From Helianthus annuus (taxonomy: Eukaryota > Streptophyta > Magnoliopsida > Asterales > Asteraceae), in NCBI RefSeq assembly GCF_002127325.2, contig NC_035444.2:36615140-36679139 (forward strand): a DNA stretch of 64,000 nt. Reading direction: 5' to 3'. Of the stretch, positions 33,661 to 44,599 are shown piece after piece. The stretch's first letter is position 1; the number at the start of each line of letters is the position of its first letter. The notes below the pieces were generated by a model. It was not told the DNA's origin and did not search any database. It worked only from the letters and a program-made list of their open reading frames with translations. A program made the translations under genes and the position numbers.

Positions 33661-34208
33661 TCAATCAAGTAGGATTGCTTACTACTCGAACCCATTTCGA
33701 TAAATTTTAAACTTATTATATATAATGACTAACTTATACATACACTAATCTTGCTTCTAAATCTACGCATTTTGTCAAACTTTGTGACTAGAACATACCT
33801 TCAACCTCATAGGAAATGAAACTTTTCCCTCACAACTTGGGACTACTATGCTACAAGCCTTTTGGTTGTAAAGATATTATCTATTGCGTTTTTATCTTCA
33901 TATGGCTGCTCAAAGTGGATTGCGGAATGGGGAAATTTGAGGATGACGTGGAGGTGGTGAGTGATGAGGTGTAAGGGGAAATCACCCAAATCGTCTGGGG
34001 TGAATGGGAAAGTCAGTCGTGGGAAATCGTCCGGGAACACGGAAATACTGTTCCCTCGGTTTTACCACACATCGAGAAGACTAGAAATTTGCTGGGTAGT
34101 CGAGACGACTCCAAGTACCCGAAAATCGAATTAAATTTGGAAGGGCATAGCTTCATTGTTTTAACAGTGAATTAAAAAAAAATCTAATGTCACTTCCATC
34201 TTCATTCA

Positions 34209-34980
34209 TATTTTTAAAGTTTTAGTATTTAATAGCAATTTATTAATCTATATTTTTAAAGTTTTAGTATTTAATAGCAATTTATTAATCTAGTCATTAT
34301 CTGGAATCTTTTACAAAGAAACAATTTTGATTTATGACTGCAATACATACCAAAAATCTGCACATTAAAGTTTTAGTATTTAATATAGCAATTTATTAAT
34401 CTATATTTTTAAAGTTTTAGTATTTAGGGGGTGTTTGGGGTTGAGTTTTGAAAATAGATTATGCGTTTTGAATAATCAGAATCAGATAATTAGCTGTAAC
34501 AAAACGTGCTGCAGAAAGATAGTGTTTGGATTTGATTATGTTGTTTGATATCACAATAATCAGATAATCAACATTGTTTGGATTTGATTATGTTGTTTGA
34601 TATCACAACAATCAGATAATCAACTATTTGAGTGTTTGGCAAGTATATATATATTTTAAAAAAATAAATAAGTGAAAACGTAAAAAATCAGTTTTTGGAT
34701 TATCACGTTTTCCTGCAGCAAGGGGTGACCTACTTATGGATTATCACGTTTTGAACTCTACAAAACGTAATAAATCACTTTTTATTAATTTTTTACCGAA
34801 CACTCAAAATAGATTTTTTGCGACTTCAAAACACAATAATCAAATAATCAGGTTCAAAACGCAATCCCAAAATAGCAATTTATTAATGTAGTCATTATCT
34901 GGAATCTTTTACAAAGAAACAATTTTGATTTATGACTGCAATACATACCAAAAATCTGCACACATGTAATGTCTCATAGC
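34209..34980. repeat. Duplicated 0.17-kb segment, second copy split by a MITE
   Basis: AGTTTTAGTATTTAATAGCA, then AGTCATTATCTGGAATC and CAATACATACCAAAAATCTGC occurs at 34256-34365 and again at 34411-34970. The second copy is interrupted by the insertion 34432-34871. A shorter version precedes both (34209-34255). Confidence 0.8.
34432..34871. mobile_element. MITE, about 440 bp, in the second segment copy
   Basis: The left end GTGTTTGGGGTTGAGTTTTG and the right end, in reverse GGGATTGCGTTTTGAACC, form an imperfect inverted repeat. The interior repeats TGTTTGGATTTGATTATGTT twice and AATCAGATAATCA several times. Comparison with the uninterrupted copy gives the insertion site, between TATTTA and ATAGC. 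A clear target duplication is not visible, so the superfamily is open. Confidence 0.65.
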
Positions 34981-34994
34981 TAGAATAAGATATG

Positions 34995-35105
34995 GTAAGA
35001 ATATATATTAAACAAGTTTATAATAGATTTTTACATTTAATATTGATATATAGTAAGAATATATATTAAACTAGTTTATAATAGATTTTTACATTTAATA
35101 TTGAT
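34995..35105. repeat. Tandem duplication, unit about 55 bp
   Basis: GTAAGAATATATATTAAAC followed by TAATAGATTTTTACATTTAA and TATTGAT occurs twice in a row with one or two differences. Confidence 0.85.
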
Positions 35106-35519
35106 TGGTAATGGAAGCTTTCATAAGCCTATCAGACCAATCAGGTGAGCTGTGGTTCATTATATGTTTGCTTATCAAGTACATCTCATGTAGTCATGCA
35201 TACATCTAACAGCTTCTTGAATTGCTCATAATATATAGTTTTTAATGTGAGAAAAAAGATTTTCTTTTTGCAGGTTGTGGACACGAACGCATTTTTGAGA
35301 TTGTTATTCCACAGATTGCTTAATATTTAATGCCAAATAAATTATATGATTGGAGCTCTTCAATACTTACAAATTTATTTACGTGTGCTTGTCTATATAC
35401 ATATACCTACACACCCATATATATAGATATTTAGACAAAGATAAGATTAAATACAAAACGATCTTTACCTAAAAAACGCGAGAAACCGTGTGAAACGAAT
35501 TTCGATTGACCTCATTTTA

Positions 35520-35730
35520 GCAGCGTTAGGAACTGTCTCATCGAACCTTTTAGGTTTAGGGCTTAACTTTATATTTTAACTTTAGGGTTTAGGAATTAGG
35601 ATTTAACTTTAGATTTGAACTTTAGGGTTTAGGGTTATCATAGGGTTTAGCCTTAAGTTTTATGGTTTTATCATAGTGTTTAGCTTAGGTTTTACCTTAG
35701 GGTTAAAGGGTTAGGGTTCAACGAGCTAGT
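35520..35730. repeat. Degenerate TTTAGGG-type repeat
   Basis: Irregular copies of TTTAGGG/TTTAGGT/CTTTAGGGTTTAGG recall the plant telomere unit but are not in phase. It is best read as a low-complexity stretch or an ancient interstitial telomere-like remnant. Confidence 0.45.
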
Positions 35731-35820
35731 TTCAACACCACTAGAATGAACTCAATCAGAGTTCGTTCAATTTCATGTTTCTTACCCTTTTATACCTAAA
35801 CCAACCCCTATATAGAGAAA

Positions 35821-35838
35821 GGAGGGGGGGGGGGGGGA
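35821..35838. repeat. Poly(G) tract
   Basis: A near-pure run of about 16 G, unusual in this AT-rich window. Confidence 0.9.
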
Positions 35839-35839
35839 T

Positions 35840-36660
35840 ATGCATGTTACGCAGCAATGACTGATTTATTAGAATGGTATTAGTGTGGATTAAGTCATCA
35901 TCTGAGCCAGGGGTTTGTATCTTCAAAGTAATAACACCATGTGCCAGCCTCTTCCTTTTCTGATTTGGGTGCGTAGGATAAGGAAAAAATAAGGAGGATT
36001 GATCTACTAATTGTATGGTTGAAATTAATTAATTATCTTAAATCTTAAAGTTACGTAGCATAAAAGTGAATGAAGGGGAAAAAATGAATATGGTCAGAAT
36101 TGTTGATTTCTTTTAAGCATAAACACAACTTTTCCCACTTTTTTAATCTTTATAATTTTTTTCATATATTAATATATTTAAAAAACAAATATACCATAGA
36201 AAAAATTATCGTCTTTAATTTGAGTGTGATATTATTTGATTACGTGATTAAATTAAATTTATTTTAGAACTTAAATTATTGCATACCATTACATGATTAC
36301 ATAATATGCCTAACTCTCTGAACGCTTATAACGTTGTATGATTATTTATACGTTTTTACGTAACGTTACGTAATTATGTAACATTGTGTGATTACGTACA
36401 CCGCTACATGATTACGCATGGACGATTATGACCATAGCCTAAAGTTTAGGTGTCACATTCTAGAGGTTTCCTACCTTTACATCATTACATGGTTTTTCCT
36501 CTTTGCACAGGATCTATCCTAAATATATATGGTCTTGTAGAAGGAGCAACACGTATACCATTTCATCTATATATCTTCTTTTATTTTTGCCGCTGAAGAA
36601 ACAGTGATCTAATTAAGGTATTAATTAGGTGGGTTTATGTTCCTATCATAGTGGTTAATC
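35840..36660. other. AT-rich intergenic stretch
   Basis: No coding frame or element end. 36320-36425 is rich in ATTACGTA / TTACGTAA words. Confidence 0.4.
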
Positions 36661-36699
36661 TTCTTTTAGGTATTTGAGCTCCGACTGGTTAATCAACCT

Positions 36700-37472
36700 G
36701 CAAAACAGAACACCGTTACTCGTTAAGAGGGGAATGTGGGGGTTTCCCTCTTAACCGGGCTCCGGCGTGAGAATAAGCGACTGCTTTGAGAGTAATTAAG
36801 TAGATAAGAGTAAGAGCCGAGAGAATAGAATGAATAACCTGAGGAATGAAGGTCTCTATTTATAGCCGGAGAGGTGTAAGAGGTTGTGGGCTGATGGGCC
36901 TTGGGCCAGAAACGGACAACAACGAATATGCTCTTTGCCTCGCTGGCCTCGACTGCTTAGTGGCTTCTAGATGCTCATCGGTGCTGGCGCACCTTGATTG
37001 GAGCCACGTGTCATTGTTGTCGGCCTTGTTGTCCCTTCTGTCATCAGCAGACAAGTGGAGATCGTGGGACAGTTGTCCCCGTCTCTTGATTGGTGCCATG
37101 TAGGCGTCCTTGTGTACTTATCGTCAGAAGATCGTGGCGCACGATTGAACAGAGCCTGCTGAACGTTCATTGGCTCTTTTTACTGCCACTTGTACCCTGT
37201 GTACCTCTGTAGGTAACAGCGCGTCTTCCTATGGCGAGGACTTTGTTTGATGGCAACTAACCCGCGCGGGGCTAGTGTGCTCACTTATACCATTGTTTTT
37301 ATGCTAAGTGTTGCTATCTGATTTTATTATGTGCTCTTCCTCGCGCGGGGGTAAGTCATAATGTGATGTGAGCTGCGCGAGGTTGTTATTATCAAGTTGT
37401 TATGCTAAGGAGTATGGTCTCACGTGCAACCTGTTACGAGGTTTGCGCGACTTTTTGGGACCATACCCCTTC
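36700..37472 (-). mobile_element. Possible LTR-like unit, GC-richer than its surroundings
   Basis: On the minus strand the stretch starts TGAAGGGGTATGGTCCC and ends GTTTTGCA (TG...CA). It carries a good TATA box (CTATAAATAGAGACC, near 36860) about 150 bp from its 3' end, and CGCGCGG words in its first third. Base composition differs sharply from both flanks. This is the layout of a solo LTR with promoter, short R-like and U5-like parts, but no 5-bp duplication flanks it and no second copy is in the window. A decayed gene promoter is the alternative. Confidence 0.35.
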
Positions 37473-38440
37473 AGCCGCATAAATTATTTATAGTGGTTAT
37501 TTTTTGAAAACTTACGAGGTCATTCAAACATTTGGTACCCATATAAAGAAGAAATCATGATCACTTGAACGGGCACCCATATAGCATTATCGATCCCTAT
37601 ATATACGTGTGTGTTTGTCATGCATAAATACACATTATCATTTTAATTAGAAAAATAAGTCAAATGATTATATTAATCTAAGCATGTATTATTATGGACA
37701 TAAAACACTCTAAATCAATTATGGACATAAAACACTCTTAATCAAATTCGTTAATGATGTATAGTATTATTCGGTTATTCCCATGAGAACATGGGATGCT
37801 TAATTGATAATGATTAATTAAGCATATTTATATAAATTCTAGTGCAATGTTGATTAGTATGATAGGACATGTCATCCTCAAAAACTTATGACTTGTATCT
37901 TTACACACCATCAATCTAGTACTATTGCTCTTTTTCCATTTCTTTTTAATATCCTTGTAAATATTATTTAATTACTTAATCCGATTTTTAATAAAACCAT
38001 AGAATTTTCCTTTTATAAAACATTGCTTTAACGCTAAACAGAAAATTATCTAATGGTTTTTTTTTGTCTAACTGCTTTGCGAATCATGAAACTTGCTATG
38101 TAGTAAGGTATTGTTTATTTAGAACGTCGAATTTCTTTAATCTTGTTATTTGTGAGGATTGAATCCAAAAACTTTAAATATGTGTCTTAATTATTGAGAA
38201 TAGAAAATAATAACTTTTTGATAAATATTCAAGCAAGAGAAAAAAAAATGTGGTTTGAAGAGTGTGAATTTTTTATATGACATGAACATAACTTGAAATT
38301 AGCGAGCTTTTATCTAGTTCAAATATGTATATGTTAGTCTCAGGTTAATCTGTGAACACGTTTAAATGATAGAGTTAGGTTCGCGTTAATATGTCTGGTT
38401 TGTAGCTTGACAATTATATATCTTATTATATAAAACTAAA

Positions 38441-38909
38441 GAGATATTGAATTTAAATAAACTCAACTTTCACCGATTGACTGATAGCACTTTCAACTTT
38501 CGATTTCTATCACACCACTCCCAACTTTCAACTTATTGGCTGATAACACTCCCAAACTAACTGAACTCTAACCTAGTTAGTTTTTTGCTGATGCACATGT
38601 GTGGTGACGTGGCATCTGATGTGGAATTTTTTGATGATGTGGCAGCTGACGTGGCATCTGACTTGACTTTTTTTAGTAATGTGGCAACTGATATGGCATC
38701 CGACTTGACTTTTTTGATGATGTGGCAGCTGACGTGACACTTGTATAGTGACCTGGCAGCCAATATTAGCAAACTGGGTTAGCGTTGAGTTAGTATAAGA
38801 GTGCTATTGGCCAATAAGTTTAAAGTTGAGAGTGATGTAGTACAATTCAAAAGTTGAATATGTAATAGGCCAATTGATAAAAGTTGGGTTTATTAAAATC
38901 CAATATCAC
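38441..38909. mobile_element. MULE-type MITE with perfect 9-bp duplication
   Basis: AAAACTAAA flanks both sides (38432-38440 and 38910-38918). The ends GAGATATTGAATTTAAATAA and, in reverse, GTGATATTGGATTTTAATAA form an inverted repeat that continues through AAACTCAACTTT-like sequence for tens of bases. The centre holds several GATGTGGCAGCTGACGTGGC-like units in tandem. A 9-bp duplication places it with Mutator-like elements. Confidence 0.8.
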
Positions 38910-39595
38910 AAAACTAAATGACTTAAAGGGACGATCATAATTTAGATTACTTTGGTATTAATTAAATGCCAAACTTTAATTTAGAATTAACAAAATGATG
39001 ATCAAGTTTATAGTTTAAATGTAATTGTTTTATACACATTTGTATTTTTGTTAAAAACGTGTAATTCGGAGTATTAATATTTTTTAAAACACATATCATA
39101 AATTCTTTCAAGGTTTTAAACGAATCATTTTCAGCTTATGTGTTTCACATGATATTCGGATTGTCATCGGGCTTAACCATTTATAACCCATAGCTTGAAC
39201 GGGGTCAATAAATGGCAAAAATGTGTTGAGATCAATTAGTTTTTAAGCATGCGCCAAAATGTGTTAGGATCAGACTAACTAACTGAACTTTCTATCTGAT
39301 TTTTATAAAAAATTAAGACAGAATAGGATATATTTATGATATATTTTAAAAAGTTAATTTTTTCCTTGTTAAATGAATGATTCCTTGGTTTCTTAATTTT
39401 TAAGGTTCCCCGTTTACTCTCACACTATATATATATATATATTGAGATACCAGGGTTCGAGAAATTTGAAGCTTTTACATATAAATACATGTAGAAGCCT
39501 TTTTTATAAATAAATTCAAAAAATAAAAAAAGCTTGTAAATAATTTAAAAAGGTTAATTTTTCCATGTTAAATTGATTTTTTATAGTATATTTAA

Positions 39596-41507
39596 GGGTC
39601 ATGCTATCTACACATCCCTTAGAATTTGTGTACATCCCTCAATAAGAACCGTATAGCCCAATACGCTTTTCATAGGGTTTGAAGCATTAAATGCGACACC
39701 AATAAGAAGCGTATTGGGCAATACGGTTAGTATTGTTACAATGAACCTAGAGATTCTCTGGCATGCACGCAGTTCAAAACTGAAAAGGTCTGAAAAGTGG
39801 GCCAATAGAAAACGTATGGGGCAATATGGTTCCCCTATACCTAAAGTATAGGAAGCGTTTGGAGCAATATGATTCCCCTAGACCCAATATATAGGAAACA
39901 TATAGGGCAATATGGTTCCCTGGTCCCCTAATCAAAATTATAAATATGTGTCCAAATAACGTTTATACATATAACAAGAATAACATTTATTTTGGAAAAC
40001 TAAAATAAGAAAAAAAATCCTTCAATAAATAACAAATAATCGAAGGCCGATCTTTTCTATCTCTATTGTTTATTTACTGGTCGTTTGTGCGCCCTCCATC
40101 TCTGTCTGGTGGATTATTTTGTCTAATGTTGGAAAAAAGCAGCATCGTGGTAGTATGATGAGATGGGGTGGCTGATGACTGGCATGGGTGAAATGTATAA
40201 GTATATGGGTAACATCCCACCCCGTCCACCACCACGAGTTTATCTGGACAAGGGTCTGTTCTTTACGAAGCAGCCCGACCCGTCCATGTCATCCTTTACC
40301 CAACCCATCCCGTCCATGCCGATATGTTATCTTATTTTTATTTCATTTATCGATGAGCAATTTAATGTTATGTAATGGGTATTTTGTTTAAATTTTTTAT
40401 AGGCTCCAGGCACGTCCTATACACGACACAGCCCGTCACCCTCTACTAGGCGTGGCCCGAACTTTACGGAGGAGGAACTCGCAGAGTCTGACGAGTATTG
40501 ATGATAGTGGTTTTTATTATCATATGATATAGTACTGTACGAACAATTGGATTTAATTTTAAGTATTTGTAATATTTGTTTAATTTAGATATGTTTAATT
40601 TGTTTGGATTGCTTAATTTCACTGCGTCTTTTATAAAATTTATAACAAAAAAACTAACATCATTTTATAACAAAAAAAAAAAAACAACTTAATTAATTAA
40701 AAAAAAGTTAAAAAGATACTAACAACAATATGCTATTCTTGCAAAAAAAACAAAATCCTCTAGAAAACGTATGGTCAGGGCCGGTTTCATAAGCTTGCTA
40801 ACTTAGGCACGGGCCTAGGGCCACCAAAAAATAAGGGCCTCTAAGTTTTTAGAAAGTTTTTATATATAGTATATGCATTAGGCCTAAATAAATACCTTTA
40901 TTTCAAAACTAAACTAGTTTTTCATTAAAGGAGACCAAAATAAATGTTGTTTAGCAAAAGAAAAAGGCCTAGTTTCAAAGCCCATTTCGCATTAATTTCT
41001 AGCTATTATAACACAACAGCAACCATCGACCTAACATCATTGTTCAACGGCCTAAAGCCCCTAAAATAGGGGCCGCAAACATCGTTCCTACTTCCCATCA
41101 CAACCTGCTTTCAATTTCTAGGCTATCCGCTATTACTAGACGAAAAAAGTAACCGTAATCACCAATGGTGGCGGGTCCGTCGGGATTTGAGGAGAGTTTA
41201 TGGGTGAAATTAAGGCCCCCACTTCATAGTTCGCTTAGGGTCTCTAAAAACGTTGGAACGGCTCTGCGTATGGCCCTATATGATTCCCCTGGTCTTTTGA
41301 AAAAAAAATCCTCAAGGAAGCGTATGGCCCTATATGATTCCTCTGGTCCCCTAATACCAACTTCTGAAAAGTTTGTACTTCAAGTACACATATATGAAGT
41401 GTATTGCTTAATACGCTTGGACCCAAAGAAATCATACTGCCCTATACGCTTCCTATAGGGTTCAAGGGATGTGCAAATAAAATAGGGGATGTATAAATAA
41501 CCAACTC
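39596..41507. mobile_element. MULE-type element with 9-bp duplication, split by a hAT
   Basis: TATATTTAA flanks both sides (39587-39595 and 41508-41516). The ends are imperfect inverted repeats (CTACACATCCCTTAG on the left; in reverse TTATACATCCCCTAT on the right). Subterminal parts on both sides repeat AAGCGTATNGGGCAATATGG-like words. The interior plus strand at 40140-40505 has broken frames (YMGNIPPRPPPRVYLDKG, then after an intron-like gap SYTRHSPSPSTRRGPNF, ending EELAESDEY), a possible transposon protein tail I cannot assign. A hAT element occupies 40776-41266. Confidence 0.7.
40776..41266. mobile_element. hAT-type element nested in the MULE
   Basis: It begins CAGGGCCGGTTTC and ends GGAACGGCTCTG, inverted repeats of hAT type (CAG...CTG). 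The flanks are CGTATGGT (40768-40775) and CGTATGGC (41267-41274), an 8-bp duplication with one change. The target word is part of the MULE's own subterminal repeat. There is no coding capacity. Confidence 0.75.
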
Positions 41508-41539
41508 TATATTTAATATGTTAAATGTATGACTCCCCG

Positions 41540-41665
41540 GTAGTAAGCTAAAAAGACCGGTGGTAAGCTAGTTGTCCTTACTCGTGATATAACCGGGTTC
41601 AAGTCTTGGCCCCCTCTTATCGCTCCTGTTTACTCTTTTATTAGTTTTTTTCTACCTTAAGCTTA
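41540..41665 (+). repeat. Possible tRNA-derived SINE head
   Basis: ACCGGTGGTAAGCTAGTTG resembles an A box and GGGTTCAAGTCTTGG a B box at the right spacing for an RNA polymerase III promoter, followed by a T-rich stretch. No target duplication was found, so this is weaker than the SINE at 56025. Confidence 0.35.
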
Positions 41666-41793
41666 CCTTTAGATTTGTTTTGTTCTTTTTATACACCGTG
41701 AATTATATTTTTCCTTTTTAGTTTCTTTTTCTTTAGGTTTTTAATTTTTTTTTAGTTCAAAATGATGAAATTTCATTTATATTTGTCAAGTTA

Positions 41794-42098
41794 CATCAAA
41801 ACAAAAGGTAGACGGGCAACAAGTTGCGCCGTCACCCCTTTCTGAATTGCAAACCCTAATCTACCAAAGACAAAACCTTGTCCCTCTGAGGCTGGGCAAT
41901 TGTTGTGGATGACCCGTTGGACCCTGGTCAGGAATTGGATAGCTTCTGGCGCTAGGGAGCCAAATGTGTCAAAGGTAAAAGGGACACAACAAAAACCTAA
42001 ACACCCCCCTTTATTGGGAGAACCACGAGAACGAATGTGAAAACAACAAAATAAATCCACCCTATCGCCACCCAAAAACCTAAACACCCCCCTCCTCA

Positions 42099-42100
<2 letters not shown>
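41794..42100 (-). pseudogene. C-terminal remnant of a repeat-associated plant protein
   Basis: The minus strand reads CCVPFTFDTFGSLAPEAIQF, LTRVQRVIHNNCPASEGQGF, then FGRLGFAIQKGVTAQLVARL. I recall this ending (DTFG.LAPEA..L..RVQRVMHSNV....IGFAIQKGLAAQLVARLP) as recurring in many plant genomes in multi-copy hypothetical proteins of repeat origin; I cannot give it a function. A piece of the same motif (AIELFSRAQRVIHSNV) is at 58505-58560 on the same strand. The upstream part runs into a poly(T) tract and is not coding. Confidence 0.45.

Positions 42101-42132
<32 letters not shown>
42100..42132. repeat. Poly(A) tract
   Basis: About 32 A in a row, followed by CCTAAAAACC-type repeats up to 42215. 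Confidence 0.9.
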
Positions 42133-42133
<1 letters not shown>

Positions 42134-42540
42134 AACTATATACCTCCCCAAAAACCTAAACCTCCCACCGCTCAAAAACCTAAAAAAGCCCAACCCCACC
42201 TCCTAAAACCTAAAGACTAATAGGTTTAGGCCATGGGGTATGGGGCTTGGGTTGGGGCGTGGCCCCTTGGGGCTTGGCTTTCAAGCCGGACGTGGGGCGG
42301 TATGGCCAAGCGAGCTGGCGGAATCTCATTTGCTCACCCCGCCACGTCAGGCGGCCATTTCAAATTTTGAATTTAAAAACTCAAACGGTCCCTCCATACC
42401 ACCAAACCGCCACCCCGGTCTCCCAACAACATCTATATATTTGTAACCCCCAACCCACTGTCCCCCCATCCCACGAACCGAAACCCCACCGGCTACCCAC
42501 TTCTCTTGAACCGGCTACCCACGAAACCAACACCGCTATG

Positions 42541-42873
42541 GCATCCTGGACCCATGAAGAAGAAATTGCTCTTGTCACAAGCGTTGTTGACGCTATGAAG
42601 GGTCGGCCACCCGGCCAAACAAAATATTGGGTGTAAGCATTCAGAGCCTACCGACATAACGTCGATAACGACCGCCACAACCTCAACGCGTGCCAACATA
42701 AATGGCGCGCGCTACGGCCCAAGCTCGAGCGTTTCAAGACTTACTACGAAGCCGTTCCCGGTGGCAAGTTAAGCCACGAGGACCGGGTGGCGGTGGCGAA
42801 CATAGAGTTTCGAGGCAAGGAAAACAAGGCGTTCGACAAGATCGACCTTTTTGAAATTTTTTTAACGCTCTAG
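42541..42873 (+). pseudogene. Harbinger-associated Myb/SANT-like protein, decayed
   Basis: Reads MASWTHEEEIALVTSVVDAM, then KGRPPGQTKYWV, a TAA, FRAYRHNVDNDRHNLNACQH, then KWRALRPKLERFKTYYEAVP and, near the end, GKENKAFDKIDLFEIFL, stop. The spacing of W..EE...L, the FW/YW, the K/H-W-R-LRP and the F....Y..... segments is that of the trihelix/Myb-like DNA-binding protein of plant PIF/Harbinger transposons, which normally helps the transposase find the termini. One in-frame stop near residue 33 breaks it, and there is no DDE gene beside it. Upstream frames from 42247 are out of register or composition artefacts. Confidence 0.65.
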
Positions 42874-42894
42874 GTTTGTTTATTTTGTAATTTT

Positions 42895-42975
42895 TAGAAA
42901 TTATGTAATTTTTAGAAATTACGTAATTTTTAGGAATTACGTAATTTTTAGGATTATGTAATTTTTAAAATTTTA
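42895..42975. repeat. Short tandem array
   Basis: ATTATGTAATTTTTAGAA-like units of about 20 bp repeat four times after the Myb-like frame. Confidence 0.8.
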
Positions 42976-43369
42976 ATGAAGTTGTAGGTTTTTTTTATAA
43001 ATGTTGTGTGATTTTTTATAATTTTTTTGTATTTTTTTAAAAACTATTCTGCCACGCGGTGCACCCAACCCAAGCCCAACCCACGCCCCGCCATACCCCG
43101 CGGACACGTAACCAGGCAGTGGGGAGGGCTCCCTTTACACGTGTCAGCAAATGCCCCAACCCAAGCCCAACCCCCGCCCCACCATACCCCACGGTCTTAT
43201 ATTGTCGAATCTCTAAAGACTAATAGGTTTATATTGTTAAACATAAGATTCATTAGTGGTCATACTGTAATTGCGCTAGGAAATTACGTCAAAGAAGCAT
43301 GGAATGTATAACACCCCGAAAATATAAAACTTTATATTAGAATTATAAAGTATAAACTAGGATTTTGAC

Positions 43370-43388
43370 CCGCCGCGCGTTGCGGCGG
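43370..43388 (-). terminator. GC-rich Helitron 3' hairpin
   Basis: A perfect 7-bp stem CCGCCGC / GCGGCGG around GCGTT, about 13 bases inside the CTAG end. It is the most GC-rich spot of the retrotransposon region. Confidence 0.85.
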
Positions 43389-43868
43389 CGTCGAAAGTAA
43401 TTAACTCGTATTTATACTTTATATTTGATCCGGCTCTTTACTAAAAAAACATTATGACACCGTCGAATGAAAACGTATTTATACTTTATATTTGACCGGC
43501 TCTTTACTGAAAAAAAGTTATTGAAAACGTGTTACCTGGCTGTCGATTGCATCTCTCAAGCACCGAAAACGGCATGAATTGGTCTCGAGTGCGAGTGATG
43601 TGTAGGTTTTTGCTACTCCACCTTCAGCAATTACTTAAAATGATGATATAATTATCTGCATTTGATGATAATATTGTTTGTATCTTCTATCAACCTGTGC
43701 ACATAAAAAATTTGTTTCTTGAGTTCTTGGTTTTGTATTCTTGTTTTCCACTGATATTATCTACTTAATTCTTATCAGTCAAAGATTGAAAAAAAAAACA
43801 TTTGACCAGTCTGACTTGCAAATGCCAGCATCATATTCAATCATTCATACATCAATCTTTGATCACAC

Positions 43869-43890
43869 AAAAAAAAAAAAAAAAAAAAAA
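43869..43890. repeat. Poly(A) tract
   Basis: About 22 A inside the Helitron-like element. Confidence 0.9.
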
Positions 43891-44094
43891 GCATTTGACC
43901 ACAAAATTTTGCCATGATCTCATCAGTTATTTATCAATCATCCTCAAACCAAAAAACACAAACTGGAAAAAACCAATTGCATGATATCATCAATCTTTGA
44001 CTTTCTTTCAAATCCAATCAACCTAACAACATAAATTTCACAATATAAAAAAGGGTAATTCAAGAAGAATCAACAGATCTAAGAGTAAAATTAC

Positions 44095-44194
44095 CAGTAA
44101 GCCCAGTTCCATCAATCCCATTTGTAACATCTTCGGCTCTTGAATTTGCAGAAAACCCTGATGGCCCACTAAACAGTGAGTATATCCACGTCAT
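44095..44194 (-). pseudogene. TIC32-like: Captured first exon of a TIC32-like short-chain dehydrogenase
   Basis: The minus strand reads MTWIYSLFSGPSGFSANSRA, then EDVTNGIDGTGLTG, and is followed by a donor (GTAATT). Plant TIC32-type short-chain dehydrogenases (NADP(H)-dependent, associated with the chloroplast inner-envelope import machinery) begin with GPSGFSA.STAE.VT.GIDGTGLTAIVTGASSGIG. The exon stops just before the nucleotide-binding TGASSGIG loop, so it has no enzyme function alone. The start codon and about 33 residues are intact. It is the only exon of that gene here. Confidence 0.8.
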
Positions 44195-44255
44195 CTTGAT
44201 TGATGGGTCGCTAAAAGATTGGATTTTTATAGGAAAGAAGAAGTGCCCACTTGGA

Positions 44256-44564
44256 TTAAAGTGGTTTAGAATAAGATGGTGAACGTATAGATACAAAACT
44301 TGGGTACTTATGGGGTTTGAATGGAAGAAGAAGAAGAAGACTCGCCTCTGCTTCAGCCGGAGACGGCAACACAGTGTACGACGGTTGAGCAGCCGGCGGT
44401 GGCGGAATCGACCCACCAACACCTCCAGTCCCCGGCGGTGCTAGCGGCGGTCCTCCGCTGGTTCCAGGCGGATCAATTGCTCCGTTGTTCCACATCTCCT
44501 GTTCGGAGTTGTTCCACATCGTTCGCTCTGTTCCTAAACCCTCAAATATACCACTTGAAACCAC
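44256..44564 (-). other. Pro/Gly-rich frame upstream of the SDR exon
   Basis: The minus strand reads SGIFEGLGTERTMWNNSEQE, then IDPPGTSGGPPLAPPGTGGV and IPPPPAAQPSYTVLPSPAEA. It is much more GC-rich than its surroundings and coding-like, so it may be a captured exon of another gene or the 5' leader of the SDR locus. No family recognised. Confidence 0.35.
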
Positions 44565-44599
44565 TCGCAGTTGTAAGTTAAACGTGTAAATATAATCTT

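Larger units (their letters stand above)
42229..43196. mobile_element. PIF/Harbinger-type element with TTA duplication
   Basis: The ends GGCCATGGGGTATGGGGC and, in reverse, GACCGTGGGGTATGGTGGGG form inverted repeats. TTA flanks both sides (42226-42228 and 43197-43199). Left and right arms also share GCTTGGGTTGGGGC. It was inserted into a 32-bp tandem repeat (CTAAAGACTAATAGGTTTA is seen at 42210 and 43215). The interior encodes a Myb/SANT-like frame, the second protein type of PIF/Harbinger elements, but no DDE transposase. Confidence 0.8.

Noticed and set aside
35520..35730. Interstitial telomere
   Set aside because: TTTAGGG-like words are not in tandem register and alternate with unrelated bases; at most a remnant.
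36846..37170. Overlapping frames on both strands in the GC-rich island
   Set aside because: Higher GC lowers stop frequency; frames on both strands cover the same bases and none has a recognisable motif.
43027..43311. 94-residue plus frame rich in Pro/His
   Set aside because: It covers the right arm of the Harbinger element and the tandem repeat beyond it; composition artefact.
43305..43360. A second retrotransposon 5' end separate from the LTR at 45827
   Set aside because: The 50-bp piece matches the start of the 3' LTR and joins exactly to 45827 once the Helitron-like insert is removed.
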